From Gambelia wislizenii (lineage: Eukaryota > Chordata > Lepidosauria > Squamata > Crotaphytidae): a stretch of 64,000 nt of DNA. The notes beneath the pieces are model-generated. The model saw nothing but the letters and a program-made list of their open reading frames with translations. It did not search any database and had not been told where the DNA came from. The position numbers were made by a program, and so were the translations under genes. This document shows, piece by piece, positions 22,928-34,860 of the stretch. Location of the stretch: positions 246,984,645-247,048,644 of the forward strand of contig JAUMIR010000005.1 in assembly GCA_030847615.1 (NCBI GenBank), given 5' to 3'. Numbering within the stretch: position 1 is the stretch's first letter; every line of letters starts with the position of its first letter.

Positions 22928-22994
22928 CATTGCAAACTCCTCTGGGAGCCTTTCTTGGATCAAGAATGGGGTAAAATATTTTAATCAACAACAG
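22928..22994 (-). CDS. BID: BID exon whose last codon is the start ATG
   Basis: A 67-base exon predicted on the minus strand from a strong acceptor (tttttatttccccag) and a strong donor (TTTGCAATG|GTAAGATAA). The only ATG is the final three bases (22930-22928). Joined to 19274 it reads ATG-GAT-GGA-AAT-AAC, i.e. MDGNN, in frame with the rest of BID and resembling the MD..VNN start of mammalian BID. The context GCAATGG has G at -3 and G at +4. Neither this exon nor the proposed exon 1 has an earlier ATG. Only the last three bases are coding. Confidence 0.7.
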
Positions 22995-23157
22995 CTGGGG
23001 AAATAAAAACTATTTCAATCTGACACATAAAGCATAAAAGAATGCGAGCCAAGTACGAGGCATAATGGTGACAACAAAACAGTTGGAGAAACAAAGCAGA
23101 AATGACCAGATTCTCCATCACCACATACACATACATTGACAGGGACTAATGCCTACC

Positions 23158-23368
23158 TCTGAGAGCCTATGTGGTGTAGTGGTCTGACCAGGGTTTGGAT
23201 TCCCACCTGGCCATGAAAACCCATTGAGTGACCTTGGGCAAGTCACATTCTCATCCTCAGAAAGAAGGCAATGGCAAACCCACTCTGAACAAATCTTCCC
23301 AAGAAAATTCAATGATAGGGTCATCTTACGGTTGCCACAAGTCAAAAAGAACTTGAGGGTAAGCATTT
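23158..23368 (+). mobile_element. tRNA-derived MIR-like SINE
   Basis: The order is: tatgtggtgtagtggtctga (tRNA-like head), gggtttggattcccacctgg, gagtgaccttgggcaagtca, then ctctgaacaaatcttcccaa and ttgccacaagtcaaaaagaa. The 3' end resembles the L2-type tail of CORE-SINEs. Confidence 0.8.
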
Positions 23369-24242
23369 TATTGTTGTGTCCCTTCTAGTCGAAAGCTGAG
23401 TTTGTTCACCTGGTGTCGGCAAGTGCCAAACTATTTTAACTGTATTTGCCAAGTTACCCTACAGCACTGAGTAAAATCCATTCCAGCAAATGACAACATT
23501 ATAAAAGTTCTAGAGAAGCCTATGTGGAGGAAAAAAGCAACCATCAGGCAAACATGCAGCTAGGTTGCCTAATTTTGGAGTTTTATAGTCCTGAAGCTCC
23601 CTCTACAGGAATGCAGGGTGTTTTGCTTTAGCACAGGCAAAAAAACATTTCACAACACAGCAAAATGGTGTGGCATAAGAGAGGATGATGAATAAACGTA
23701 TTTCCAAAAGATTATGTTTAAAGTTTGTCCCATGTCAGATTCTGTGCTGTAGTAAATATTTTGTAGGGACAAAAACAAAACAAAAAACTAGTAACGAAGT
23801 CAGTAAAGTGGGGTAGAAAATCTGTTACTGCATTTTTCAGTGAAAAGTCTACTTAAAATGCATTGTTTTCTAAATGTATTTAGTTGATACTAACTTGACG
23901 CAACTGTACTCAGCCTTACAAAAATGTAACACTCTTCTCAGGTGACTACACTAGGAACCCTGAATATATAACAAATACTGTACTTCATTATTTTTACACA
24001 CTAAATTTAGCATGCTAATATGTCTCTGTGTTTGCACACTCACACACCAAATATAACAAACCAAATTAATTCATGAGTTAGCAATGGCGTGATTCCATTA
24101 GAAGCAGGGTAATTCTCCTCCACCTGCAGTTCATATGTCCCAGATATCCAGAAGGTTGGGGGAACCTCCAAAGCAGGTTTGCAGTGCTATGGGCCACAAA
24201 GGAGAGGAGAGAACTTCCAGTTCTCTCTTAGTGGCATGTTAG

Positions 24243-24517
24243 ACTTAGAGCCTTACTGCACTCAGGAAAAAAGCAGCAAAGCAGCAGGAATATGCTATCT
24301 TTCTTGCTGCCTTACCACATGGCGTTGGTATTCTTCCGGTGTTCTTTTGTTCTGGTCCTGTGGGGGAATCAAGGCAAAACCGCAACTTTTTTCTGGTTAG
24401 CAAAAAGACGCATTTTACCTCGGTTCCCACATGGGAACACAACAAAAGAAAGCAAACATCATGCAATAAATTAGTGCTGCTTTGCCACTTTTCTTCTGAG
24501 TGCAGTAAGGGTCTTAG
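24243..24517. mobile_element. Palindromic miniature element, ~275 bp
   Basis: Ends are inverted over about 45 bases. The left end has agagccttactgcactcagg and aaagcagca. The right end, read in reverse complement, has agacccttactgcactcaga and aaagcagcac. A related but diverged element lies at 44365-44690, sharing a catgtggtaaggcag motif. Terminal inverted repeats are clear; the superfamily is not. Confidence 0.65.
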
Positions 24518-25309
24518 CCTATGCTTTCACATGTCTGAAAAAATTAAGCCCTATGTTTATATGGGAAAATGCAGATTAGAAAGATTTTTCCAATCAAACA
24601 ACTGCTTAAAAGAAATCAGCACTTCTACTGCATGTTTTGACACCAGTGGTCAGCCAAGCCAAGAACTCGTTAGGGTCCACTTTCATTAAAGATTCCAAGC
24701 AAGAGCCAACATGGCCAACCTTACTCCTCAATCCATGCAGCAATTAGCTAGGCAGAGAGTGGAACACACACCCTCTGAGCTGTATAGACCCTGCTGGATG
24801 TCCTTCTTAGCAGAAATGCGTGTTCATGTTTGGCCCAGAGCCCAGGAGACTGTTAACTACAGTAAGGTATGCCCTTACTTTAGGCTGGACTTGCCTAATT
24901 GGAAGGAAATTCACTGTGTTTTCAGCCAACTGGAAGCATGCCCTTAAGACCTCTAAGACTTATATTGCTATTATAATTATTCAGTTCTTAACAGTTCTTT
25001 CTTTTTATATTTCAATAGTTTTACTCTTTTTGTAAGTCACCCTGGGATCCTACATCAGGAAACAGAGCTGTGTCTCCAATATAGTATACTCCCAAAACCT
25101 ACCTTTGAAGCCAGGCAGCCCCTTCCTAACAGGTAGGAGCTGTCTGTCTCTTTGTTTCTATTTTAACTGTTGCGCTATGGCAAATGCACACCGCATACAT
25201 CGCACAACTTATGTGTATGTCATTAACAGAATGCCAATCAGAATTGTAATATCACTTTGCAATAACAACTTATTAGGCCAACAAGTGTCAAGTAAAACCT
25301 TCCTCTATA

Positions 25310-26220
25310 CGAGATCTGTCTATTAAATAATGAGACTGTGTTTCTACTTTCAAACAAGTCAGGGAAAACTGATTATGAACGCTTGAGTCGTGACCTTGAA
25401 CATGTCTCAACCTGCATAACAAACATCAACACTCTCAACCGTTCAGTTAATTGTCAGTCATTGTTTAAAGCAGCTATGTTGTCTGTTGCATGCTGGAAAA
25501 ATGCTAAGTTTAAAAGTCGAGCAATGTGACTGCAGCAACTTGAGCCAGACCCAAACCTTTTTAATCACTTGTGATGAAACCTGGATCTTCCAGTATGATT
25601 GTGAGACAAAACGACAGTCAATGTACTGGAAAACACCATCACCACCAAGAATAAGAAAAGCACATCAAAGCAAGTCCACATTCAAAGCCATGCTGGTTTT
25701 TTTTTTTTTACATCAAGGGTGTAATTTTGGAAGAATGGGTTCCAGAAGGCAGAACAGTGAACCAGCATTATTATAGTATAAGGAAGTTTTGACAAAGCTG
25801 AGAGAAAGAGTCAGAAAAAAAAAGACCAGAACTGTGGGGAAATGGTTTCATTCTTCATCAAGACAATGTGCCTGCTCACACAGCACTTTCTGTGAAACAG
25901 TTTTTGGCTGATAAATGCATTACTACACTGGAACATCCTCCATATTTTCCAGATTTGGCACCATGTAACTTTTTTCTTTTCCCTAAAGTGAAATTGGTGC
26001 TTAAAGGAACACGTTTTGAGTCAACTGATGCAGTAAAGAAGAAAACGGCAGATGTGTTGAAACAGCTGACAGAAACTGATCTGCTCCACGCCTTCAACCA
26101 GTGAAAAACAAGACTGCATTGGTGTGTGAGTGTGAACAGAGGGGACAAGCATTAGAATTGTAATACATTTAAATAAAAATGGGTTATTTATCAGTCTTGT
26201 TATTTAACAGACAGACCTCG
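25310..26220 (+). mobile_element. mariner transposon with both terminal inverted repeats
   Basis: The left end CGAGATCTGTCTATTAAATA matches the reverse complement of the right end, CGAGGTCTGTCTGTTAAATA; the 29-base ends differ at only four positions. TA flanks both sides (25308-25309, 26221-26222). The length of 911 bases is short of the usual 1.25-1.3 kb, so the copy is internally deleted. Confidence 0.9.
25338..26104 (+). pseudogene. mariner transposase, broken
   Basis: It cut and pasted the element. Recognisable pieces are ITCDETWIFQYD (first catalytic Asp), QDNVPAHTALSV (second Asp) and PPYFPDLAPCNFFLFPKVK (third Asp of the DD34D triad), followed by GTRFESTDAV. The frame is broken between the pieces near 25690-25865, including a long T run at 25699-25711. 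The N-terminal DNA-binding region is largely gone, so the protein cannot be functional. Confidence 0.88.
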
Positions 26221-26349
26221 TAGAAGTGCTATTCAAAGTGGCTTTCCTAGACTGGGGCTGGTCTGTGAGCAATTGGCTGCTAGTCCAGAGTGTTTCCAGG
26301 AAAGAAAGAAAAACAGCTATAGCCAATAGGCACAAGCAGAGTAACTGTA

Positions 26350-26487
26350 ACTAAATTAGCGAACACACATTGGAAACTGCTTAATGCAGTGTAGATGTGT
26401 AGATTGCTGTTGCTTAAAAAAAAAAAACAATTTGTAAGCCGCTCTGATAGCCTTCTGGCTAAAGAGCGGAGTATAAATAAATAAATA
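26350..26487 (+). mobile_element. tRNA-derived SINE, 3' part
   Basis: It matches the second half of the SINE at 18400-18668: gaacacacattggaaactgc, gcagtgtagatgtgtagat, caatttgtaagccgctctga, ending gtataaataaataaata. It is 5' truncated. Confidence 0.75.
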
Positions 26488-27734
26488 CCAAATACCATTT
26501 GCCTATATTTGGCACGTTAGAGAAAAATATCAACTCATTTGAAATTTAGTGCTGGAGGAGGGTTCCACAAATTCCACAGACTGCTGAAAAGACAAATGAA
26601 TGGGGTCTTAGAGCAAATCAAGCCAAAACACTCACTACAAGCAAAAATGACTAAACAGAGGCTATTGTATTCACTGGGAAAGAGAAATAATGCTTGGTTA
26701 AAGTGGAAGACAGTAGGAAAAGAGGGAGACTGCAATATAGGTGGATAGATTCCATCAAAGAAACCATAGCCCTGAGTCTACAAGAACTGAAACAGGGCAG
26801 TTGATGACTAGGGATCCTGGAGATCTCTCATTCATAAGTCACTAAAAGTCAAAATCAACTTGATGACAAATGACAACCACCATATAGTGGCTATATACTA
26901 CCTACACCTTGACACCCCCCTGTTGTGGGAGAGGCTTGCGTACCCTACTGATGTTTTGAGCTATGCTGGCAGTGGCATAATAGCCACCAGTAGGGTCTCC
27001 CATGCCAGACAGCTCAAAACCGAAGGGTCTGACAAAGAGCGTCAAAGGGCAGGATGGGCTCTCTAGCCTTATGGCAACCATCCTAGGAGAAGGAAAACTC
27101 TAATCCCAAACCCAGGCAGATGGTGCTCGTCCAACCCTGTAAGGTCAACCATCTAAGAGAAGGAAACTCTAATCAAACCTACGGCCCGAGGACCTCGCTG
27201 CTACCGTCCATGCTTGTAAGGTCGCAGCAGATGAACCTTTGGTTTAAAGGGTGAGGCCAGTTCTGTGCACGCTGCGCTCCACCAGAAAAATTCATTGCAC
27301 AGGCTCGAAGGACAAATCCAATTCCGAAACAGCCCTGTAGCGATAGGCGAGGGACGAAACAGCAGGTGTAAAGATGCACTGGAAGCCGCAGCCCCAACCC
27401 TGCATGCAGGCGGTTCAGGACTTTGGTCACTTGAGGCTGACCCGGGAGATGAGAGTCTTGTTCAGCAGCATCCTGAACAACCAAGCAGCCTTTTTTAAGG
27501 ACAGCACTGCTTGCTCCATATGGAGAGGGGCCTAGAAAAGGTGGCCTAACGAAAAACTACCTCCACCATTAGTTGCTATGATACATGAGCAGGATAGTAT
27601 GACTATGTTCGCATCCACTTTGAGAGCTTCCCAGTGCCATATGGTTGATGACTGCAGCATACAACACAGCTCTAGACAGGCTTTTGGTCTGTTTCAGAAT
27701 CGATTTTATATTAGTTTGACCAATTGAAGAAATA

Positions 27735-27950
27735 CAGTGGCCCCACGGTATCTGCTGGGGTTTGGTTGCAGGATCTCCTGTGGATACCAAAATCTGTGGA
27801 TGCTCAAGTCCCATTATCTACAATAGTATAGTAACATGGCATCCCTCATATGAAATAACATTATTTGCTTTTTGGATTTTTAAAAATATTTTTGAACTGT
27901 AGTTGGTTGAATCCATGGATGCAGAATCCATGGATAAGAATGGCCAATTG
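27735..27950. mobile_element. Tigger-like miniature element
   Basis: It starts CAGTGGCCCCACGGTATCTG and ends AATGGCCAATTG, with TA on both sides. The interior has the family phrases ggatgctcaagtcccatta and gaatccatggataagaa. At 216 bases it is the plain form with no hairpin core. Confidence 0.75.
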
Positions 27951-28633
27951 TACATTTTTTTTGACAAGCTGAAATGTTTGTGTATTTAAATTAGTTTATA
28001 TCAAATTTACTTAAATTGTGTATGAGAAAGTGGATGCATATTCTAATAGGGAAAGGGTGGTGTAGTGAGCCGTGCTTAGTGGCTGAGTTTGGAGGGAGAA
28101 GACTGGTTGGAAAATGGACTGTTAGGGTAAGAGAGAAGGGGAAGTTAGAACGAGCATGGAAATATAGTTTGGGCGGTAGTTGGAATTTGGTCTGCTAGAA
28201 GAGAAAGAGGAAGATAGAGGGGATCTACTACATGAAACAGATTTAGGAGACCTTCTCAAGTTTTCTAAGATTATACTTTGGATTTGTTTTCACTATTCCT
28301 TCAAGAAAACAGTCAGTCTCTTCTGAAAACTGGCTGTCAGTGAAAGCCATGCTTACAACGACTAAACACTTATCCCAACACCCACAGTGTTCTGTTAGCT
28401 CAGCAAGACTACGGCATTCCTGATTGAACTGTTACTCCCTCCAAGCAATTATGTGTCTACCTTAGGAGGTGGGCAACTTCAGTATGTCAAGACTCTTCCC
28501 ATCTCCAGTGCCAAAGTGTGTTGAAAATTAAAAGTAACCTGGAAGGGACCAGAAATCATTTTTTCTTTTCATTTCATTTTTAAAAAAAGAATTTTTAGGG
28601 TTTACAGTGTGGATCTCCATGGCCACAAAAAGT

Positions 28634-28919
28634 GAGCATACTAATAATTGTCTTTTAAAACACAAGACCTTTCACAATATACAAATACAGCACTATGATT
28701 CCACTTAAACTGTCATGGTTCCAGCCTATGGAATCCTGGGAGTTGCAGTTTAGGGAGGGGTATTTGGAATTCTCAGCCAGAGACCTCTACTGCCTCGCCA
28801 AAACTATAAATCCCAGGATTCTATGGGAGGGAGCCAGAGCAGTTAAAGTGGTATCATAGTGCTATATTTGTGTAGTGTAAAAGATCTCATATTCTAAAAG
28901 ACAATTATTAGTATGCTCA
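28634..28919. mobile_element. Near-perfect palindromic hAT-type miniature element
   Basis: The outer arms gagcatactaataattgtc and the reverse complement of gacaattattagtatgctc match to the last base. The inner arms carry ctatgattccacttaaactg, ttccagcctatggaatcctg and ggagttgcagtttagggagg. The whole 286 bases would fold into one long hairpin. The family has further copies at 38391-39510. Confidence 0.75.
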
Positions 28920-29004
28920 GTATATAAACAAACACACACATTCATTCCCATAATTTTGGTAGAGACTGAAATAAGTTTATTGTGGTTCAGGTATGCAGAT
29001 TTAC

Positions 29005-29210
29005 AGCCAGAAGCATGGTGCAGTGGCTGGAATGTTGGACTAGAACTGGGGAGACCTGGATCCAGGTCCTCACTCAGCCATGAAGATCACTAGGTAGCCC
29101 TTGCCTACCCCAGCCACTACCTTTCAGCCAATTGCCACCTATTGTAAAGATAAAAGGGGAGAGCACTATGTATGCTGCTGCTGAGCATTTTTATGGGTGA
29201 GATAAAAGTG
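29005..29210 (+). mobile_element. tRNA-derived SINE, diverged
   Basis: The head agcatggtgcagtggctgga, then atgttggactagaactgggg and agacctggatccaggtcctc, is MIR-like. Its middle part diverges after cagccatgaagatcac. Confidence 0.5.
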
Positions 29211-29319
29211 TAAAACAAATCAAAATGACATGATTTTGATTTGTAATGAAATTTCAAGGGAGGAATTGCTTGTGAGTCACAAAAACACAGTTTCATCAGT
29301 AGAATAAGACAAAAAAGTA

Positions 29320-29541
29320 CAGTGGATCCTCAATACCCACTGGGGGTTGGTTCCAGAACCTCCTGTGGATACAAAATCCATGGATGCTCAAGTCCCATTA
29401 TATACAATGGCATAGTAAAATGGTGTCCCTTATATAAAATGACACAATCAAGGTTTCCTTTTTTGGATTGGGGGCGGGGTATTTTCAACCATTGATGGTT
29501 GAATCCATGGATAAAGAATCCATGGATCCTGGGGCTGACTG
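29320..29541. mobile_element. Tigger-like miniature element
   Basis: It starts CAGTGGATCCTCAATACCCA and ends CTGGGGCTGACTG, with TA flanks (29318-29319, 29542-29543). Interior phrases: ggatgctcaagtcccattat and accattgatggttgaatcca. Confidence 0.75.
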
Positions 29542-29934
29542 TAGTCAAAGCAAATCTCTCTTCAAGCAGACTTGGGAGTGTGTAGCTGCTAAGAATCCAA
29601 GCTGCAAACTCCCTAGTTTGAATCACATCTCAGTCATTAACTCCCTGGTGGTTCTGAACAAGCTATACTCTCTCAGCCTCAGCCCTCTCAACTGAAATAC
29701 AGGAATGAAATATTTGCCTTATAGGGTTTTGGAAACCTTAATGGAAAAGTGTATTATATATCCCTTTGGGGTGTTCATAGTTTTACATCCATCAAGTATT
29801 ATACCAAGGGCTGACAATCTGGGAAGGAATGGTTCACTAGAAATGTGTAACTAAGTAGTATCTATTCCAGGTCCAGAATCCAGACACCACACAAAAATCA
29901 AGCAGTCTTAAGATACAAACACTCCTCCATCAAT

Positions 29935-30045
29935 GTGAAGTTGAAGGCTTTCATGGCCAGCATCCATAGATTTTCCTTGTTTTTCCAGGCTGTGAGACCA
30001 TGTTCTGGAAGATTTTATTTCTGATGTTTCGCCCAAGGAAAAACT
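29935..30045 (-). mobile_element. Penelope-like element, terminal fragment
   Basis: The phrase gaaggctttcatggccagca, tccatagattttccttg, gtgagaccatgttctggaag and tttatttctgatgtttcgcc matches the terminal segment of the Penelope element at 46730-46870. No coding part is present. Confidence 0.65.
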
Positions 30046-30575
30046 CCTCCATCAACTCTCTGTCCTACTACTCAGTTACTATCTCCCTTACCCCATGCTT
30101 CACATATCTCCTCCCTCCCATGTGCTATGCAATTCAGAAAGAAAGCATACTTTTGCACAATTATTCCTTAAGTGTGGATTTATGAATATTTAACTTACAA
30201 AGAATTGGGTTATTTACACTATTTTCCCCAGCTGACTTTAAACTTCCTAGTTCTTGGATTAGGCCTGGCTTTGTGCATCATCACCACCTGAGGTGAATGA
30301 GCACACTGACAGGGACTTTTTCACTACCACAACTAGAAAAATTTGGGAGCTCTTCTTTCTTGGCCTTCATGTGCTCTGTGAAACTTTCAGAAAAATTTGA
30401 GGGTTCAAGTTGTAAAGGATAAGCCTAGATCTGGACTGCTGGGGTTTTCTACTCCTTTCACTGGTTTTAGTTATGGGGTCTTACTGCTTATTTTAGCTTT
30501 TGTTACTGTGTTGCAATTATATTGATTTTTGTGTTGTAAGCTGCCTTAAATGATACCCACATATACTTGGGACTA

Positions 30576-30845
30576 CAGGTTGCCCACCCCCTCGTATCTG
30601 GGGGGTTCAGTCCCTGGACTTACCGCAGATGCCAGAAACCATGGATAATAGCAAACCCTATTCAAATAAAGGACTTTTGGTACAAATATACCATAGAGTT
30701 GCATTGGAGGACCTACCAATTCCTAGAGACAACACCTTTCTAGGCATTTTCCAGCAAGACTCTATGGTATATGTCCCTATTTTTTTCAATTGCGGATAAC
30801 AGAAACCACGGATATTGGTTCTGTAGATTGCAGGGGGGTGGGCTG
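30576..30845. mobile_element. Tigger-like miniature element
   Basis: It starts CAGGTTGCCCACCCCCTCGT and ends TTGCAGGGGGGTGGGCTG, with TA flanks. Internal arms are also inverted: ggaaaccatggataatagc-like text on the left against ttgcggataacagaaaccac on the right. In addition, atataccatagagt and actctatggtatat form a long internal stem. Confidence 0.7.
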
Positions 30846-32369
30846 TATTTTAAAATAAGTTATATCCAGAAGTCAGACTTACTTAACAATAATCCCCAAA
30901 CACTTTTATACCTTTTTAAAAAAAATTCTCCATGATCTGTTGTCACTGTTGTATTTAAGTGTTTACAAGCCACTCTGAGACTCCCATATGAAGAATATTT
31001 TACCCATGATAATGTTAAAAATTATTTAAATAGAGTTTACTTCTATGTTACCACACTTAACTCTACAGCTGTATAATAGCATCACCACATTCCACAGAAT
31101 AGTCATCAGAGCCAAGAAAAAACATATGTTCAAGTCAACAAGTTAAAATGACTCAAGTGTCAAAGGTCTAATTTATTATGGAAGTAACCTGTCAGCAACA
31201 CACATGCAAAAGCCGTATTTGTCAGTTCAGGAAGTAAAAGTAAAACCAGATAATAACTTCTCAGCTGGAATTTCTTGACCTATCAGAAAAGTAGACTAGT
31301 AGCTAGTCACAAGAAACAGAAATCTAAGAGGATTATTCAAAGGAAGCAATTTAAAGCTGTTAAAAAAAACGATAATGGGGTGGGGGTGGGGGAAAGATCC
31401 TCAACACTTAAAAGCACCTAGGATAAAATGCACTATTCCCTCATTTTGGTTTCAACGTTTCCAGAAATTTCACATCTGTAAGGATACACGCAGCAGTTTT
31501 CACACACTGAACATGGATAGGATTTGACTGAAATAAGCCAACTGATAAATGCCTGAAGTGGCTTCCTATCAAGAGTTGACATGCTGCCAAAGTTAGTACC
31601 TGTTGCATCAGATTAGTTAGCGGTCAGCTGCTCCCTTGCAGAAGTAAAATGGCATAAAGGGTGCAAACACTGGCGCCAGAAAGAAAAACATGGAAAATAA
31701 AATAGCAGTTTAACAGAATTTTAAGATTCTGTTAGTACAAAATAAACAGAGAATGATACTGCTGCAGGGCTGAGGTAAGAGCATGAATCACTTCTACCTT
31801 CACCCAAACAAACCCTCTAGTGACAAGGAACACATCCCTCCAATTAAAAGGGAACTAGGAGGCTTCACTAAGCTTATCAAAGCACAGGCCAAAAACATCA
31901 AAGAGCATATTTTGAATTATTCTTTTAATAATAAGAATAATATCATAGCATTAATAAAATAATACCAGCTGGACTCGGCATACCATACACCGTTAAAAAT
32001 ACTCCCCCCAAAACTGCCAATAGACCTCACGATAACCCTGTAAGGTAGACCAGTGGATTTAAATTCCTCCTCCCCATTTCTCAGCGTTACATACTTTTCC
32101 AAGAATTGCTGAGGATGACTTGCTCTGTGGCCCTGCTGCCGCTGCCGCCATCATTAGTTGACTGCCTGGGTCCCAATCCGGGCCACAGACTGAGCAACAG
32201 GAGTGCATTGTGAGGTGGAGAGGGAATTTGCATGTGGGTGGTCATTGTTTGGGTGTGGGTTGGGTGCGTTTCCTGAGCAGCCAATCAGCATACTGGGAAA
32301 GGCAACATACCCAAGAGAATTGTATATATAGAAAATTCACTTTACAAGCTGAATAACCAAAAAGACTTA

Positions 32370-32893
32370 GGGCTTGTCTAGATGCGCAATTTGCTTCATC
32401 TTGCCCCAGTCTTAGAGCCCTGTAGTCAATATGACACAACCGCTTTTGCCCCTGGGCAGTCCTCACGACCTCCACAGCAAAGAAAGGGTAAACCCCATTA
32501 AACCATTACAGCAAAATACCCAGGAAAAAACACTTAATTTCAAAAGAAACAGACCAGGCCCCACAGGATTGCAGGAGGCCATATCGGTACACCAACCCAT
32601 CTCTGCAGCCACTATTGCTACCATCCATGTCACATTCTCCAAAGCCAGGGAGCAGACCAACAGCATGTGACCAGGGCTGGTCACATGCAGGGGGCTTTGG
32701 TCACGTGTTGCAGACCTGCTTCCAGGCTTTGAAGAGTGTGATGTGGATGGTAGCAGTGGTGGCTGCAGAGAAGGGCTGGCATGCCAGTATGGATGCCATA
32801 CAGTTTCATGCAGGTAACGGGAGCAGTGGGACTATTCTGGGGCCAGAGTACACTGGCAAGGAGCCGGCGTATTCAGCAAGTGTAGACAAGGCC
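32370..32893. mobile_element. Harbinger-like miniature element, TTA duplication
   Basis: The left end GGGCTTGTCTAGATGC mirrors the right end, whose reverse complement is GGCCTTGTCTACACTTGC. TTA lies on both sides (32367-32369, 32894-32896), the 3-bp duplication typical of PIF/Harbinger. The 524-bp interior contains inverted gcatgtgaccagggctggtc-like text but no transposase. Confidence 0.65.
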
Positions 32894-32913
32894 TTAGAAG
32901 CCTCAGAAAAGTA

Positions 32914-33143
32914 CAGTTGACCCTCCATATCCATGGATTTTATATCCACGGATTTAAGCATTCACCGCTTGAACATATTCTTTAAAAAATAATAATCCAA
33001 AAAGCAAACCTTGATTTTGCCATCTTATATAAGGGACACCATTTTGCTATGCCATTGCGTATAATGGGACTTGAGTATTCATGGATTTTGGTATTCACAG
33101 GGGGTCCTGGAACCAAACCCCAGCAAATATCAAGGGACAACTG
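32914..33143. mobile_element. Tigger-like miniature element
   Basis: It starts CAGTTGACCCTCCATATCCA and ends ATATCAAGGGACAACTG, with TA flanks. The interior is the standard plain form: ttaagcattcaccgcttgaa, gccatcttatataagggaca, ataatgggacttgagtattc. Confidence 0.8.
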
Positions 33144-34145
33144 TATTCAGACAGGAACAGGTATAGGTTTTACTACTGCAGGGCACCATTTTCCCCCAGC
33201 CTATTCAGCAGTAATGCTTCTGCTACAATGTGAAGCAAGGATTAGGAAGTTAGTATGTCACATGGGACAAAAGCAAGACTGGGCACAGGGGGAAAAAACC
33301 CTCCATCCTTCTCAAACTTGACAGGACTTAAGCTTCATTCTACACAGGGCTCTGAACATGGAGTCACATTCAGGTGGGAGCAAGAAATTCCTCTGTGAGG
33401 AAAGCACACTAGTCCTAACTGGCTATCAGCCGTTGATGCTGCCATTACAGAAGACACCAAGAGGGCACAGCTGCCTTCCTTAGAGAATCTCATGGCAGCG
33501 GTGATTGAGGTGAAAAGAGTTACCTAAGAGTTACTGCTGAGGTGAAAAAAGGACCAGTGAAGTACACACAACAATGGAACTCCAGCACTGTGCTGTTAAA
33601 TCAGCTTCAACAACTACAGTAATCTGAAGTACAAGGTACCTCCAAGATCTCCAGCTATCCACAACTCTACTCAGGTCTTGCAAACTTAGGACTGTGGCTT
33701 CCTTTATTAAATCAACCCATTTATACTAGCACTGTAGGCTGGTCACCAAACATATGATCCATACCAGAGATGGGGAAAATGTAGCCCTTGGATGTTTGAC
33801 TGCAACTTTGACCAGCCCTCATCACTGGCTATGCTGGTAAGATTCAGCCTTCCATAAACATCTGAAAATCACATGTTGTTCTTTGTGGTCTCTGTGACTC
33901 ATACAACTGGGTTATTCCTGCGCAGTGCACTTCAGAACCTCCTGGAATAGTCATGTAATGCTTTTTGGCAATAGCTCCGCCCATCCCAACGGTTCCCCTC
34001 AGGCGTTCCCGCTCATTTACCTCAGTTCCTTTTCGTCCACCGTGCCAGCAGCACCTAAGAATTTTCTCTCTCTATTTGGTAGCTCTTTTCTCGGTTTTCA
34101 ACTACAGATTGACTTTTGGACTTTGCTTCTTCTCTTTGGCTGATA

Positions 34146-34513
34146 CACTAGCACCCCCGCATCCGCAGGGGATTGGTTCCAGGTCCCACCGTGGATGGTG
34201 AAATCCGTGTGTAATAGCAAATGCCCAGGAGGAGGAGGAGGGAGGCTCATGGCCCAGGCCACCATTGCAACACAGCCCGCCTAAGCCACGGCCTCCCAGG
34301 CTTCTGCCATTGCACCTGCCACCACCATCAGGCCTCCCTCCTCCTCCACTGCCCCATGCGCCCGCCACAACCATCAGGCTGCTGCAGCCTCCCAGACCTC
34401 CACCACCACATGCCCCACAACTACCATCAGCTTGCCTCCACCTCCCGATATCCCCTCCCCCCCACAGTCGCCACCCACGGATAATTGAATCAGCAGATGG
34501 CAGGGTGCTGCTG
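34146..34513. mobile_element. Tigger-like element nested in the DIRS element
   Basis: It starts CACTAGCACCCCCGCATCCG and ends GATGGCAGGGTGCTGCTG, with TA at 34144-34145 and 34514-34515. The interior is GC-rich and proline-coding by composition (caccaccatcaggcctccc and similar), and it ends with acccacggataattgaatca. Removing it restores tctttggctgata-ttctctttgtg across the DIRS leader, so it landed after the DIRS insertion. Confidence 0.75.
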
Positions 34514-34860
34514 TATTCTCTTTGTGATTGACCTGGACTGCTTTTTGGATTTCGCCTGCTTGCTCCCTTGGCTACGACTCTGGTCTGTGGACAACTCCGT
34601 AATTGTTTGATGATTTGGCTCTGGTTTGTCTGTCTCCTATGGCTCCCCTGGTCTCCTTTAAATGATGTACGGAATGCGGGGCAAAATTACCGGGTTCCGA
34701 TGGGCATTCCCGATGTCCTCCTTGCTTGGGCAAGTTGCACAACGTGTCCTCTTGCCTTCACTGCAAGGCATTCACCCACCAGGCCCGAAAGAACCAGCAA
34801 TCACGCCTGAAGAGTGCCGTCGAACTTGTACCTTCTCAGCTTTGACACCTCTGCTTCTTC

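Noticed and set aside
22704..22991. 95-codon minus-strand frame as BID N-terminus
   Set aside because: The frame reads through the donor at 22928. Only the final ATG fits the downstream exon, so most of the exon is 5' UTR.
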